Positions 46,521-57,200 of a stretch of DNA of 64,000 nt are shown piece by piece. Source of the stretch: Nageia nagi (Eukaryota > Pinophyta). The notes beneath the pieces were generated by a model, which was not told the origin of the DNA, searched no databases, and worked only from the letters and a program-made list of their open reading frames with translations. The translations under genes and the position numbers were made by a program. The stretch covers positions 52,948,001-53,012,000 of the forward strand of contig JBITNC010000001.1 of the NCBI GenBank assembly GCA_050084985.1. The letters run 5' to 3'. Every line of letters begins with the position of its first letter. Within the stretch, counting starts at the first letter, position 1.

Positions 46521-47264
46521 AAATACTAAGTAGGACTTAGTTCTTTATTTAATTCATTAAGTGCTTGAATAAAGTGAGAAAAATATGAACAATGTAAACG
46601 TCCTTTAGGGGTTAGAACAAAACCCATTGGACTCAATTTTTTTGGCCTCTTAAGGTTTCAAGTTCGTGTGGATGGAGTATTTTTCACCTTACTTTATATT
46701 TTTTGCACATTTGCTTATACTTGCAATATGCAAAAATGTGAAAAGTAACCCCTAAAATGAATACATCCGCACGTATTTTCCACAACATGACTTGTTTGGG
46801 GAGCCATGAGGTGAGGACAGGGCAGACTGGAGCCCTTTTAGTCCGAAGAACCGAGTGGTGGTAAGTCCGTCTTAATTGCCCCTAAGACCTCTGTTGGATT
46901 GGACATAACTCTATTAGGTGGACAGGCATGTGTGTAGTGATACCACATGTCTGCACGTCCATTCAGGGATTATCCTGATAACCTAGGAGGAAAACTGAAA
47001 CCCTTAATCAAGATAATTAAAATGGCCGGTCCAAGATACGTCAGATCCTTGGAAAATAGTAAGTACTTCTCCTTGTGAGAGTATATCACTGACCAAGGTG
47101 AACTGGTTGAGGACTGGTAGTACCTGGGCTCCACCTTGCGGGCATCCAGGTGAAGGCCTAATTCTATACAAGAAAACAACCCCAACTTTATCCTTCTATG
47201 GATCGTGGTTAATGAGTTTACACATGTGGGACATGTTTGCTTATTAAATGTTTTATATGTATAG

Positions 47265-50200
47265 ATGAAAATTGTAAAAGTTTACATTCTTATTGCATAT
47301 TTATTATTTTTTGTAGCAATGGTTGAAACCTTCGTTCCCAAGCACATACTCGATGGTTCCAACTTTGGAATATGGGAACCACGTATGAAAGCCGAGTTAC
47401 AAGCAAGAAAGCTATGGCAGACAGTTAGTGAAGATGCGGTTGCTCCTACCGATGAGAAGGCTCTTGAAGTATACAACTCAAAGAATGAGTTAGCAACTTC
47501 TATGATATACCGTGCAATTTCAGATGATGTCCTTCTCATGATTTCTTCATCAACTTCAGCAAAGGAAGCTTGGGATCAGTTAAAGAAAATCTACCTTGGG
47601 TCCAAATTTTCAAGGAGATTTACCATTCTACAAAAGTTGTTGCAGTATCGACAAAGTGAAGATGAAAGTGCCTCCATCTACTTAAACAAAATCATTGACC
47701 TCAGGACACAACTGGTTGGTTGTGGATGCAACTGGATCAATGATGAGTTCATGGTCTTCATCATTCTACAAAGCCTTACTTCAAAGTTCAGCAACTTTGT
47801 CACAGTTATGGAAACAAGGCTCGATGATGAAGAAGATGTCATCTCACTTGATAACCTTTCAAGACTTCTTCTAAAGCATGAGGAAACTTTGAACAAGAAA
47901 ATGTTGAACCTTTCTCCAAAGGACCATAGCATTGCTCTAGAAGCAACCAAAACTCCTTTCAAGAAAAAGTTCAAACATTACAAATTCAAAGACAACAAGT
48001 CCTCATCTACCTTCAGGAAGTATGACAAAAAGGGCAACAACAACAACAATCATGGCAACTACAGGCACAGGAATGATAAAGCAGGATCAAGCAATCCAAC
48101 ACCTCAAGAAAAGTTTGATGGGAATTGTAACTTCTGTGGCATCTTTGGGCACAAAGAGTATGATTGTCGCAAAAAGAAATTTGCTCAAAAAGGAAAGGGA
48201 AATGCAAATGTGAGAAATTTCAATAATAAAAAGAAGAACAAGCATGCTGCTTCTGTTGCCTACTACTCAATGACTCAAACTATTTCAAATGATTGGATTG
48301 TTGATACAGGATGCACTAATCACATGTGTTATGAAAAAGATAAGTTTGAAAATTTTCATAAGTACAAAAAGGATGCAGTTGTGATAGGTGATAATACAGT
48401 CCTTGATGTTCACGGAATAGGGAGTGTGAAGATTCATGGAAAGACTCTTGACAATGTATTTTATGTGCCTAAACTAAGGATGAATCTCATCTCCGTGATT
48501 CAAATTACAAGGAAAGGATGCTCATTTGAGTTTACCTCACACTCTTGGTGTGTTAAGAAAGGACTTGCCACTTTGATGAAAGGATCAGTAAAGAATGACC
48601 TTTATATTGTGGATCAAGTACCTTCAAAGATTTGTCTTGCTACAAATGTTTGTTCAAAAGGTAATCTTTGGCATCAACGATTAGGACACCTTAACCACAA
48701 GAGTATTCAAGCCATGAAAACTCAAGAACTTGTGGAAGGTTTACCTAATATTTCACCCACAGTTGGTCTTTGTGAAAGGTGCATTCTAGGAAAGATGCAT
48801 AGGCAAAAGTTTGAAAAAGATAAGGCAACTCGGGCTACTTGTCCTCTTCAACTTGTGCATTCAGATTTGATGGGTCCTTTTCAGACTAAGTCACTAGGTG
48901 GAGCTTCTTATGTTCTGACCTTCATTGATGACTTCAGTAGGATGACATTTGGTTATCTACTTGAGCACAAGGATCAAACTTTTGACAGGTTTCAAGACTT
49001 CAAGGCACTTGTTGAAAATCAAACTGATTTTAAGATCAAAATGCTGAGATCAGACAATGGGGGTGAATATAATAGCAATGAGTTTAACGACTTTTGTGTT
49101 AAACACGGGATTAAGCGACAATTCACAATCCCATACACCCCTCAGCAAAATGGAGTTGCTGAAAGGAAGAATCGCACCATTATGGAAATGGCAAGATGCA
49201 TGTTAGGTAACCTTCCTAGTTTCTTATGGGGCGAAGCTGTTCACACTGCTATTCACACCCTAAATAGGTGTCCTACTAAGGCAGTTGAAGGTAAAACTCC
49301 ATATGAAGCATGGACAGGAAAGAAACCTAACCTCTCACACTTCAGAATCTTCGGTTGTGATGCATTTGCCTTCATTACCTCAGAGAAAAGAAAGAAGCTC
49401 GATAAACGATCAGAAAAATGCATCTTTGTGGGGTATGATAATCAGCATAGAGGTTACAGGCTCTACTCTTCATCCCATAAAATAGTCTTTGTGTCTAGGG
49501 ATGTTAAGTTCAATGAACTTTCTGAGGATACAACCTCTCATGCTGAAGTATCTGATACAGATGATTCTTCGCCTGCACCTAACTGGTTGGATAATCATGT
49601 AGAGAAGTCACCACAAGAGCAAAATTCTCCAGCACAGAGAATTACAAGGAGTATGACCTTGAATAAATCCTTATTTGCCAAAATTGATAATATGCATGAA
49701 CCATCAACCTTCAAAGAAGCTTCCAAGCAAGAGTGTTGGATGGAAGCTATGAAAGTTGAGTATGAGGCTCTCATGAAAAATGAAACTTGGGATTTGGTTC
49801 CTTATCCCAATGAGAAAAATGTGATTGGCAATAAATGGATATACAAGGTCAAGTACAATTCTGATGGAAACATTGAAAAATACAAGGCAAGATTAGTGGC
49901 CAAAGGCTTCGCTCAGAAATATGGTATTGATTATGAGGAAACCTTTGCTCCTGTAGCCAAGATGCCTACTGTCAGAATAATTCTTGCTCTTTCTGCAGCT
50001 CAAGGATGGAAAGCTTTTCAACTTGATGTCAAAAGTACATTTCTCAATGGTGACTTAGATGTTGAAATCTACATGAATCAACCAGAAGGATTTATTCCAG
50101 AAGGAAAAGAGACTCTTGTGTGTAAGCTAAAGAAGTCTTTGTATGGACTTAAGCAAGCACCTAGAGCATGGTACAAGAAAATTTCAAGATTCTTTGCAGA

Positions 50201-51053
50201 TATTGGTTTTTCCAAGTGCTTCTCAGATTCAGATCTATATGTACTCAATCAAGGAAAAGACGTGGTCATCATTCTCCTTTATGTGGATGATCTTCTCATA
50301 ACAGGCAATAATATTGAAATCATCCAAGAGTGCATCTCCAAACTCAAGGCAACATTTGAAATGACTGATCTAGGTCTATTGCATTACTATCTTGGGATGC
50401 AAGTATACCACCACAAAGATTGTACTTATCTTAGTCAATCTAAGTATATATCAGACATCTTGCAAAAGTTTGGAATGGAGGAGTGTAAATATGCTGCAAT
50501 ACCTGTTTCTCCTGGAATTGTTGTATCACTGAGCTCAGATTCTCAGTTGGCTGATGCTACAGCTTATAGACAATTGATTGGTAGTCTTCTGTATCTGACT
50601 ATCTCTCGTCCTGATATTGCTTTTGCAGTGAATCTGATGGCACGATTCATGCAAAAACCATATGTTGAACACCTCAATGCTGTTAAGCAAATCTTGAGGT
50701 ATGTCGCAGGGACTAAGGATCTTGCTCTTAAGTATTCCCAAGTGCCCTCGATTGTTCTCTCAGGGTTCTCAGATTCTGATTATGGGGGAGATAGAGATGA
50801 CAGAAAATCAACCTCTGCATATGTGTTTAGCATTGGTTCAGGTGCTATCTCTTGGGCTTCCAAGAAGCAACCTACTGTGACTCTTTCTACCACCGAAGCC
50901 GAATATCAAGCCATGTCTGTTGCCACCCAAGAAGCTCTTTGGCTAAGACATCTTCTGAACGAAATTGGGTATAAGCAAAATGGCCCATCTCTTATTTCGT
51001 CAGATAATCAATCGGCTATCTATTTGGCTAAGAATCCTGTGTTCCATCAGTGA
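47265..51053 (+). CDS. Copia gag-pol polyprotein, truncated in RNase H
   Basis: A 1,262-codon frame in copia order. Gag (UBN2-type, about 25-215) is followed by a basic region and a CX2CX4HX4C zinc knuckle (C288-C301). The protease motif is DTG at 347-349 (DSG is commoner in plant copia). The gag-pre-integrase segment LWHQRLGHLNH is at 468-478. Integrase has D534, D597 and E633 (DX35E) and PQQNGVAERKNR. Reverse transcriptase has D921 in QLDVKSTFLNG and YVDD at 1006-1009. RNase H has D1170, E1211 and D1247. TGA at 51051 stops it after VFHQ. The same frame stays open to TAA at 51243-51245, so about 63 C-terminal codons are cut off, including the last conserved RNase H acidic region. The first 18 codons are unusually hydrophobic. 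Met19 (47319), just after a TTTTTTGTAG acceptor-like site, is the likelier gag start. Confidence 0.93.
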   Translation: MKIVKVYILIAYLLFFVAMVETFVPKHILDGSNFGIWEPRMKAELQARKLWQTVSEDAVAPTDEKALEVYNSKNELATSMIYRAISDDVLLMISSSTSAKEAWDQLKKIYLGSKFSRRFTILQKLLQYRQSEDESASIYLNKIIDLRTQLVGCGCNWINDEFMVFIILQSLTSKFSNFVTVMETRLDDEEDVISLDNLSRLLLKHEETLNKKMLNLSPKDHSIALEATKTPFKKKFKHYKFKDNKSSSTFRKYDKKGNNNNNHGNYRHRNDKAGSSNPTPQEKFDGNCNFCGIFGHKEYDCRKKKFAQKGKGNANVRNFNNKKKNKHAASVAYYSMTQTISNDWIVDTGCTNHMCYEKDKFENFHKYKKDAVVIGDNTVLDVHGIGSVKIHGKTLDNVFYVPKLRMNLISVIQITRKGCSFEFTSHSWCVKKGLATLMKGSVKNDLYIVDQVPSKICLATNVCSKGNLWHQRLGHLNHKSIQAMKTQELVEGLPNISPTVGLCERCILGKMHRQKFEKDKATRATCPLQLVHSDLMGPFQTKSLGGASYVLTFIDDFSRMTFGYLLEHKDQTFDRFQDFKALVENQTDFKIKMLRSDNGGEYNSNEFNDFCVKHGIKRQFTIPYTPQQNGVAERKNRTIMEMARCMLGNLPSFLWGEAVHTAIHTLNRCPTKAVEGKTPYEAWTGKKPNLSHFRIFGCDAFAFITSEKRKKLDKRSEKCIFVGYDNQHRGYRLYSSSHKIVFVSRDVKFNELSEDTTSHAEVSDTDDSSPAPNWLDNHVEKSPQEQNSPAQRITRSMTLNKSLFAKIDNMHEPSTFKEASKQECWMEAMKVEYEALMKNETWDLVPYPNEKNVIGNKWIYKVKYNSDGNIEKYKARLVAKGFAQKYGIDYEETFAPVAKMPTVRIILALSAAQGWKAFQLDVKSTFLNGDLDVEIYMNQPEGFIPEGKETLVCKLKKSLYGLKQAPRAWYKKISRFFADIGFSKCFSDSDLYVLNQGKDVVIILLYVDDLLITGNNIEIIQECISKLKATFEMTDLGLLHYYLGMQVYHHKDCTYLSQSKYISDILQKFGMEECKYAAIPVSPGIVVSLSSDSQLADATAYRQLIGSLLYLTISRPDIAFAVNLMARFMQKPYVEHLNAVKQILRYVAGTKDLALKYSQVPSIVLSGFSDSDYGGDRDDRKSTSAYVFSIGSGAISWASKKQPTVTLSTTEAEYQAMSVATQEALWLRHLLNEIGYKQNGPSLISSDNQSAIYLAKNPVFHQ

Positions 51054-51245
51054 ACCAAACATGTAGAAATCCAAGCTCATTTTATCAGGGAGAAGGTTCT
51101 AGATGACATCATACACTTGCAGTATTGTCCATCTACTGACAACTCTGCTGATTTGTTCACCACGCCCCTTCCTGAAGCTCAGTTCCGCAAGCTTAGGGAT
51201 TCTCTAGGGTTGGTGAAGTTGCCCTCAAGGGGGAGTGAAGTTTAA
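51051..51245 (+). pseudogene. Untranslated C-terminal remnant of copia RNase H
   Basis: In frame with gag-pol after the TGA. The first conserved words after the stop are TKHVEIQAHFIREKV and NSADLFTTPLPEAQF, typical of the copia RNase H end. The TGA is one transition away from an Arg codon. It is the only stop in the frame and probably a recent mutation, or one inherited from a defective master copy supplied in trans. Confidence 0.9.
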
Positions 51246-51304
51246 ACTTTTGTTAGTGATGACAACTTCACCTCTAAGAGGCCTTTTTTGATTGTACATT
51301 CTAG

Positions 51305-51585
51305 ACCTCCGTGGTAAGTTTGCTCTGCGTGACAAACTTGTTATACAATTGTTGTTATAGAGTGTTGATTATTTTATACCTCAGTGGTAAGTTTGCTCTG
51401 CGTGACAAACTTGTTGTACATTTTATACCTCCGTGGTGAGTTTGCTCTGCGTGAGAAACTTATTGTACAAATTTTGAGCATGTAATTTAATATACCTCCG
51501 TGGTAAGTTCGCTCTACGTAACGAACTTGTTGTACATTCTATACCTCCGTGGTGAGTTTGCTCTACGTGAGAAACTCGTTGTACA
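51305..51585 (+). repeat. Five hairpin-forming repeats in the copia 3' non-coding region
   Basis: Copies at 51305, 51378, 51427, 51494 and 51543 share ACCTC(C/A)GTGGT(A/G)AGTT, then GCTCT(G/A)CGT, then a complementary arm. Stems are AAGTTTG/CAAACTT (copies 1, 2), GAGTTT/AAACTT (3), AAGTTCG/CGAACTT (4) and GAGTTT/AAACTC (5). Copies 4 and 5 changed both sides of the stem together. Copies 2+3 and 4+5 form a 116-bp dimer. The function is unknown. Candidates are an RNA element (packaging, stability, 3'-end formation) or a DNA enhancer. Confidence 0.9.
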
Positions 51586-52065
51586 ATTTTATGCTCTATT
51601 TTTAAAATCAACACATGTCTATATACAACAGGTGACTATGAGTGATGGCTTGGCATCTCTGTGATGGCTTATAGTGCACCATTGATCAGTTATTTATAAG
51701 ATGGCATTATTTGATTCTCTTATTTGAATATATGATGCATCTAACTGATTTTGTTCATGAGTTGCTTGTAGCATGCAGGATCTTCTTTAGAAATGCAGGT
51801 TACTCACCTTGTGAAAGCAAGCTCATGGAGACTCACATGTCAGCTTAAAGTTGATCGACTACTATGTACAGTGAAACCAGTTGTGGTTAATGATTGTATT
51901 GTAAACCATTTTTGTCAAATGGTAATGTAGTGAGTCTCATACTAGTTCTCAAAAAAAGATTCTCAAAATATGTAAAAGTTCTCATCTCCACTTGTATCTC
52001 TATGGAGGAGAACTCTCTCTTACTCTCTCTCTTCTCTCTTCTACGCTCTATCCCAATATTACATT
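51586..52065 (+). other. Remainder of the copia 3' non-coding region
   Basis: No frame. TCTCTCTT-rich just before the polypurine tract (52010-52045). A PPT-like AAGGGGGAGTGAAG also occurs at the very end of pol (about 51228-51240), as in copia elements whose LTR begins directly after pol. The hairpin region therefore looks like an added segment. Confidence 0.5.
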
Positions 52066-52074
52066 AAGGGGGAG
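52066..52074 (+). other. Polypurine tract
   Basis: AAGGGGGAG immediately before the 3' LTR. It primes plus-strand DNA synthesis. Confidence 0.9.
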
Positions 52075-52582
52075 TGTTAGAATTTGTAATGAAATATTGT
52101 GAATATCTAGACTCCTTGTAAATTCAATTAATCACTTAAGGGTATGTAGATACCTTAAATGATTAATAGAATTCTTTAATGTATAGACTTTGACTTTACC
52201 AAAGGAGTTAGTTGGTAGGTTGAAGTTTGGTGGTACATTTAATGTAACCCTAACCTTACCCTTGGGTTAAAGGAAGGTTAGGGAGGTGCTCTCAACCTAT
52301 AAATAGAGGGCCTCTCCTCATGTAAACATATCTAAGTTTTGAGTAAGATTACTCTACTTGGTTGTGTAGGAGAGAGCTAGAGAATAGTTGTAAGAGAGAC
52401 ATAGATTTGAGAATAAGAGGACTAGTTGTGGATGTACTCCCAAGGAGGGAGGAACCACATTATATTGGTGTCATATTGTGTGAATGATGTTCTTAGAATT
52501 ATAGATGTGTTATCTTGTGTACACTTGAGTTTCCTAGTCTAAGGTTCTAGAGGATTTGTTTAGATCTAGTTCAAATCCTTCA
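52075..52582 (+). repeat. 3' LTR of the full-length copia (508 bp)
   Basis: Differs from the 5' LTR only at 52546 (T for C). Followed by GCGCT, the second copy of the target duplication. Confidence 0.97.
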
Positions 52583-52587
52583 GCGCT

Positions 52588-53080
52588 CAGTTGCTCTTGC
52601 TCGGTTTGACCTGTTTCGAGGCCTTAGCAAGTGGGACTTAGTCAAATTTTCTCATTTTAATAGAACTGGACTCTCCCTAGGCCATGTGCATGCTACAGGA
52701 AGTCAAGATTTTGTCTTTTGAAACCATGCACCTGCCCTCTTGGCCATGCCAGAGTTGGATGCTATCTTGAAAAGTTTGTGCCTTAGCCAAATTTCAATTC
52801 GAGCTCAACCTAGGCAGCCTCCTGTCTTGGGCGCATGTCCAAGAATGACAAGATTTTGTCTTTTGGAGGCATGCGCTCAACCCCAGGGTGCTTTAATTTT
52901 GATTCTTGATCCTCGAACTCATCCTAGGCAACCTCCTAATCTACGCGCATGTCCAAGAAAGACAAGATTTTGTCTTTTGAAGGCATGCGCTTGGCTTGAA
53001 ACTGCTCCAATTTGTTCCTTTCAACCTTCGTTCCAATCCGGGCAACTCTTGGGTCTATGCGCATGTCCCACATCGAGGCA
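52588..53080. repeat. Palindromic minisatellite, right part
   Basis: Units of about 110-150 bp centred on GACAAGATTTTGTCTTTT (near 52703, 52847 and 52960). Outer arms are GTGCATG/CATGCAC (52686-52692, 52725-52731), GCGCATG/CATGCGC (52831-52837, 52870-52876) and GCGCATG/CATGCGC (52945-52951, 52984-52990). A degenerate unit follows near 53056. It continues the 43500-43813 array across the copia insertion. Confidence 0.85.
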
Positions 53081-54817
53081 TGCACTTGGCCTTGGAATAG
53101 CCTAGTTTCACTTGGCTTGGCCTAGACTCAACCTAGATTCTCTAACTTTGCCTAGACTCGACTTGTGATTTCCAGACATAGTAATTTTCAAAAAAATTTG
53201 GCCTTTGTTTGACATGGCTAAGACCAGTAGACAATAACATTTAGGCTTGGGATGATTGGCATGATAACCAAGTAGGTGAAGCTTTCAAATAGATGTGACA
53301 TAGACATGACATTGTGTGGACCAGAGTTGTACAATTTTGGGGTGTGTTCTGTTAGTCAACACGTATTCGATTTATATTGCTGAATATTCAAAAATCAATG
53401 GAATCGAACAATCACAAAAAAAATTGCAAAAATCACATATTTTCACCATTTGATGCATTTTTTTGTGAAATTACTAGTTTTTCAAGTTTCAACCCAAACA
53501 AATATAGGCCAAATCAAAATTTTATTACTATGCTTGTGACTAATTTCACCTTCTCGAATAGTGGCTTTTCTAACCCTTCCCCCTTCTCCATGTTTTTTTG
53601 CATGCTTCTCTATACTTCATCCTCTCCTTAATGATGTACTATTTTGAGCTGATAAAGCATACGAAACTAACATGCGGTAATCTGTGATTTCTGTTTTCAT
53701 TTTTCCGTGCACGTGGTGAACGTAAACAATGGTGTGGTGTTTTAAAATCTGCAGTAATTTTAATAAATAAGAGTGGAAGACACCTTATTAAGTATGAGAG
53801 ATCAAAGAGTGAGTTATGGTGAGCTATTAGGAAGTTCGTGGGTGATATTTGATCCATGCTCCAACATTAGGGTGAGGATCAGAAGATAGGAAAAGAGTGA
53901 CCAATTACCATGTTGATTGGTGTTGAGGGCTGTAGCAGTGATGGTATGTTGTTTGTTAGTGTAGCTCAACTGACAGCACTAATAAAGTGAAAGTTGATTC
54001 AGCGCATAAGTCCCCTATGTGGAATGAAATTTGGTTTATGCATAGATATGAAATTTATCTTCATCAATGTTTTGAGAGGCAGTCATTTTGGATTGAGCAA
54101 ATGTGGTGCACCGGAAATCATATGCTCACACTTCCCATGCAAAACATTGAAAATTAATATTTTAGAAGAACATCAAAACAAAATCTTGCCATGAAGAAAG
54201 AAGAATGCTAACAAAGGATAATGAACAAATGAACACCATCATCAAAATCTTTATTTTCATTTTTTTAAATTGAAAGCATATATTAATGGACTCCCGATGA
54301 GTAATTGGGTCATGCTATTTGTTTCTTTGCGCTTTCAAGGTTCCCATTCGCAAGAGTTTGCAGTTTTATCACGAATGTCGAGTGTGAGGGTCCCGCATAC
54401 AACATCAATTTACGATTTTAAAGAAAAGTGTTCAACCTTCCTAACACAATAAAACTATTCAATTTAACTGATCAAAATATTACTACCATATATTTAACTG
54501 AAAACTTTTGTGCAGCTATTTCTTCTTTTAAGCTTTCGAAAAGAAAAAAACTAGTAATATATTAATAAGATTTATTTTTGAAAAGGATCATAATCCAAGA
54601 TTTATTGCAGCCAAAACCACAGTATTTATAATATTTTACAGACACTCTCACATGAAAACATGAATAAAACAAGCAATATATCATCCTAAAATTATATATA
54701 AGAATCAATTAATGAAAACCATAAATATATAAAAAGCATTGATACAAAGAATAATCGTAGCATACATGCCAGCACTCTGAAAACCAATCTAACTAAGAAA
54801 GTTCAGCAGCTCCTCAC
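53081..54817. other. No gene recognised
   Basis: Short open stretches only. A/T-rich, with no repeat pair or motif that I could assign. Confidence 0.4.
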
Positions 54818-55490
54818 CCGAATAAGAAACTTAATAATGATTTCTCCCATTGCAGCATTTGGGTTGTTCTCCTCGTCAGGTGAGAAGCTGCAACAGGTGT
54901 ACCAAAACTTTGTATAGATGTGCCATTTGGAGACATCACACCTAATGAGGATGAGTCACTTTCAGTTTTAGCCCGTTTAGTCAATTCATCTGCAAAACCT
55001 AAAGTATCATATGGTCGTTTCAAATTTGTTGCTGCTCCAGATAATTCACCTTCTAAAACTGAAACTGAAATTGACATATCCATAGCCTGACCATGTCCTT
55101 CTGAATCTGTCACGGTCTTTGATTCTGCTTGGTGCTGTTTCTCCACCCAACAACAAGCCCAGCAAGCTCTATAGCAAGATGTCTATTGTCTGGGGAAATG
55201 TTCTGGGAAAGTCCAAGTCGACTCAGTGAATTAACCATCTGTCCCACAAATTTGGCTCAACAACTATAAAATAGATCTGAATGCTGCACAATTAGCTGGA
55301 AAATATGAATTAAATTACGCACCGAATGCCTCTCTTCAATTAAGATTTTCTGTGTGAGCAGAATCCATATTGGTGTCTTATAGTCACCAATAGGCAATAT
55401 TCGTGGTAGTGCTGGCATTAGGATATCAAGAGCTTGGTTCACCAACACCTTATTCTCAGGCTGGCAAATTTTTAAAAGACCAGCAAATGC
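54818..55490 (-). pseudogene. TRA1: TRA1 (TRRAP-like) exon, broken
   Basis: The minus strand from a good acceptor (TGCATTTCAG before 55490) reads AFAGLLKICQPENKVLVNQA, LDILMPALPRILPIGDYKTP and NLIHIFQLIVQHSDLFYSC, then TGA at 55257-55259. It continues QMVNSLSRLGLSQN, LAIELAGLVVGW, SKTVTDSEGHGQAMDMS, LKRPYDTLGFADELTKRAKT and SLGVMSPNGTS, ending at a CGG|GTGAGG donor (54818). This is the HEAT-region segment of plant TRA1, the large PIKK-like scaffold subunit of SAGA/NuA4 histone acetyltransferase complexes. One stop and two single-base frame slips (after GLVVGW near 55148 and after VAASH near 54890) break it. Retained splice sites show a genomic, not mRNA-derived, copy. Confidence 0.85.
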
Positions 55491-57200
55491 CTGAAATGCA
55501 TGCTCTCTTCAAATGAAGCATATACTGCCCATATTAATTACGAGTATACTAAATCTAGATAAAAATGAATGCATAAATACAGCCCAAATTAATCACTAGT
55601 ATACTAAATTTAGATAACACATAATTGTGTGCAAAAAGTAAATAACCCAAATCATAAAACAATATTTCAAAATCAATTCATCCAAGTCAGATTTAGCCAT
55701 GGACATATTGAATTCCCTGTTCACTGGAGGAATAATTTGAAATCGGTTTAACGCTAGGAGTGTTGTACCTGCAGGGTTGATCAGGATATTTCAGGTGACA
55801 TGAATTCATTTTATCTAGAAAATGCCTAGAAAATGCAGGATGAGAGAGATGACCCGTAGGACACAAGTGGCTGCACCAGATTGATCAAAGGGCAATTGAG
55901 CAAGGAAGAATATGGAAATCAACTTATGCCTGTGATGAACCTTTTCATTTGCTAAGGTCATCACAACAGGATAAGGGTAAGCCCCATCACTTTCACTGCA
56001 AAGAGCTTTAACATGTGTCAACTTGCCTCAATTCGATTATATGCAGACCTCAAGTTAACAGAAATTCCAAAGCGAACTAAGAAGATCCAATGAACTTCCT
56101 AAGCCACATGATTTGATCCAATCCAAGGATGAAGACGTCAAACTGCATTCAGATCTAATCTTGACCATCAAACTGAGGAGTTATAACAGCCCTTGTCAAA
56201 GAAGGGCTGAGTTGTCAATTCCCGATTGGCTCAGATGACTTATAGACCCAACAGAAGTAGCAAAAGCATTAGCAACTGACATCCATTGATCTATCTCAAT
56301 GAACAATCCAGATAGAACCCCATTAAACAAGCAAAAAAATCTTAACCACCAAACTGAGAGTTATAAAAGTGGCTATTAAAACGGGATCTGAAATGAGATT
56401 GCTTCGTTGGCAAACAATTCCTGGGAATGTCCAAAACACATCAGTAATTGTTCAAAAGATCAAGTCAGTTCATTCTTCCAGGTCAACATAGGCCAGGTCA
56501 AAATAGTTGACATGACCAAAAAAGCCAAAATGTTTTGCAGAACAAAAGACCCACAAAGGAAGTTGTGCTTTTGCAAAATGAATTGACACCATCCAATCAG
56601 ATCTTCCCGAAAATGTATTGCATTTAAAGAAAATTTTTGGGCTTTATGCTTTAGTATTCCATGTTTAGCAGAGGATGTAGCTTATAAATACAAGCCATGT
56701 GTGCCAAAAAGGGGATTAAGGTTTTAGAAGTTCCACTCTTAGATCAGAAAAAATTTCAGAAACTACAATTCATGATGTATTATTTTATCAATGACAGCAA
56801 ACTTATGGTTGGATAGTCAAACTATGTACATCAGATTTTGAGCATGCAATATTGGTCATCATGTCCCCGTGGCTGGCATATTTCATTCTCTACGATTTAT
56901 CTTGTATCAGTCAAGTGCACAGATTTAAATGTACATCCAATCTGTTTACATGTGCTCAGTAATGACTGTCATAATGCCTTGTGATTATAGCTGTAAAATA
57001 ATTGTGAATGAGTAAGAATATTATAGACGTAGCCCTACATCTGTTTCCACAACTCTAGTTGATCTGCACCCGTCATCATCTGAATCCATTTATGTTACAT
57101 TTCTCCTACCTTTTACCCTTTCCAGTGTTATCTGAGGTTCAAGATTTGTTTAAGAAGACAAACTTCTTCATAGTTCAACAGCACTACCGTTCAATTATCT
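55491..57200. other. No gene recognised; could be intron-like sequence of the TRA1 copy
   Basis: No coding frame or repeat pair. If the TRA1 exon is part of a larger degraded gene copy, the upstream exon should lie to the right of here on the minus strand. I did not find it with confidence. Confidence 0.35.

Larger units (their letters stand above)
44341..47264 (+). other. Long 5' leader of the copia, possibly spliced
   Basis: 2.9 kb without a conserved frame. It contains donor-like GAG|GTAAAAGG (44430/44431) and AAG|GTATAACC (44447/44448), both also present in the 63-kb relative. It also has (TA)n runs at 44800-44960, a CpG-rich block (45083-45330) and a 78-bp tandem repeat (46285-46520). 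The many upstream ATGs would block scanning unless the leader is spliced or translation starts internally. Confidence 0.6.
43819..52582 (+). mobile_element. Full-length Ty1/copia retrotransposon (8,764 bp), recent insertion
   Basis: Identical-length 508-bp LTRs (43819-44326 and 52075-52582) differ at a single base (C at 44290, T at 52546). The insertion is bounded by a perfect 5-bp duplication GCGCT (43814-43818 and 52583-52587). Order inside: tRNA-Met primer site, 2.9-kb leader, gag-pol frame 47265-51053 in gag-PR-IN-RT-RH order (copia type), an 820-bp 3' non-coding region with five hairpin repeats, a polypurine tract, and the 3' LTR. One in-frame TGA truncates RNase H, so autonomy is doubtful although every other catalytic residue inspected is present. 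A relative starts at 63242. Confidence 0.97.

Noticed and set aside
47265-47318. Signal peptide at the start of the copia gag-pol
   Set aside because: The hydrophobic run equals a polypyrimidine tract plus TTTGTAG, better read as a splice acceptor ahead of Met19.
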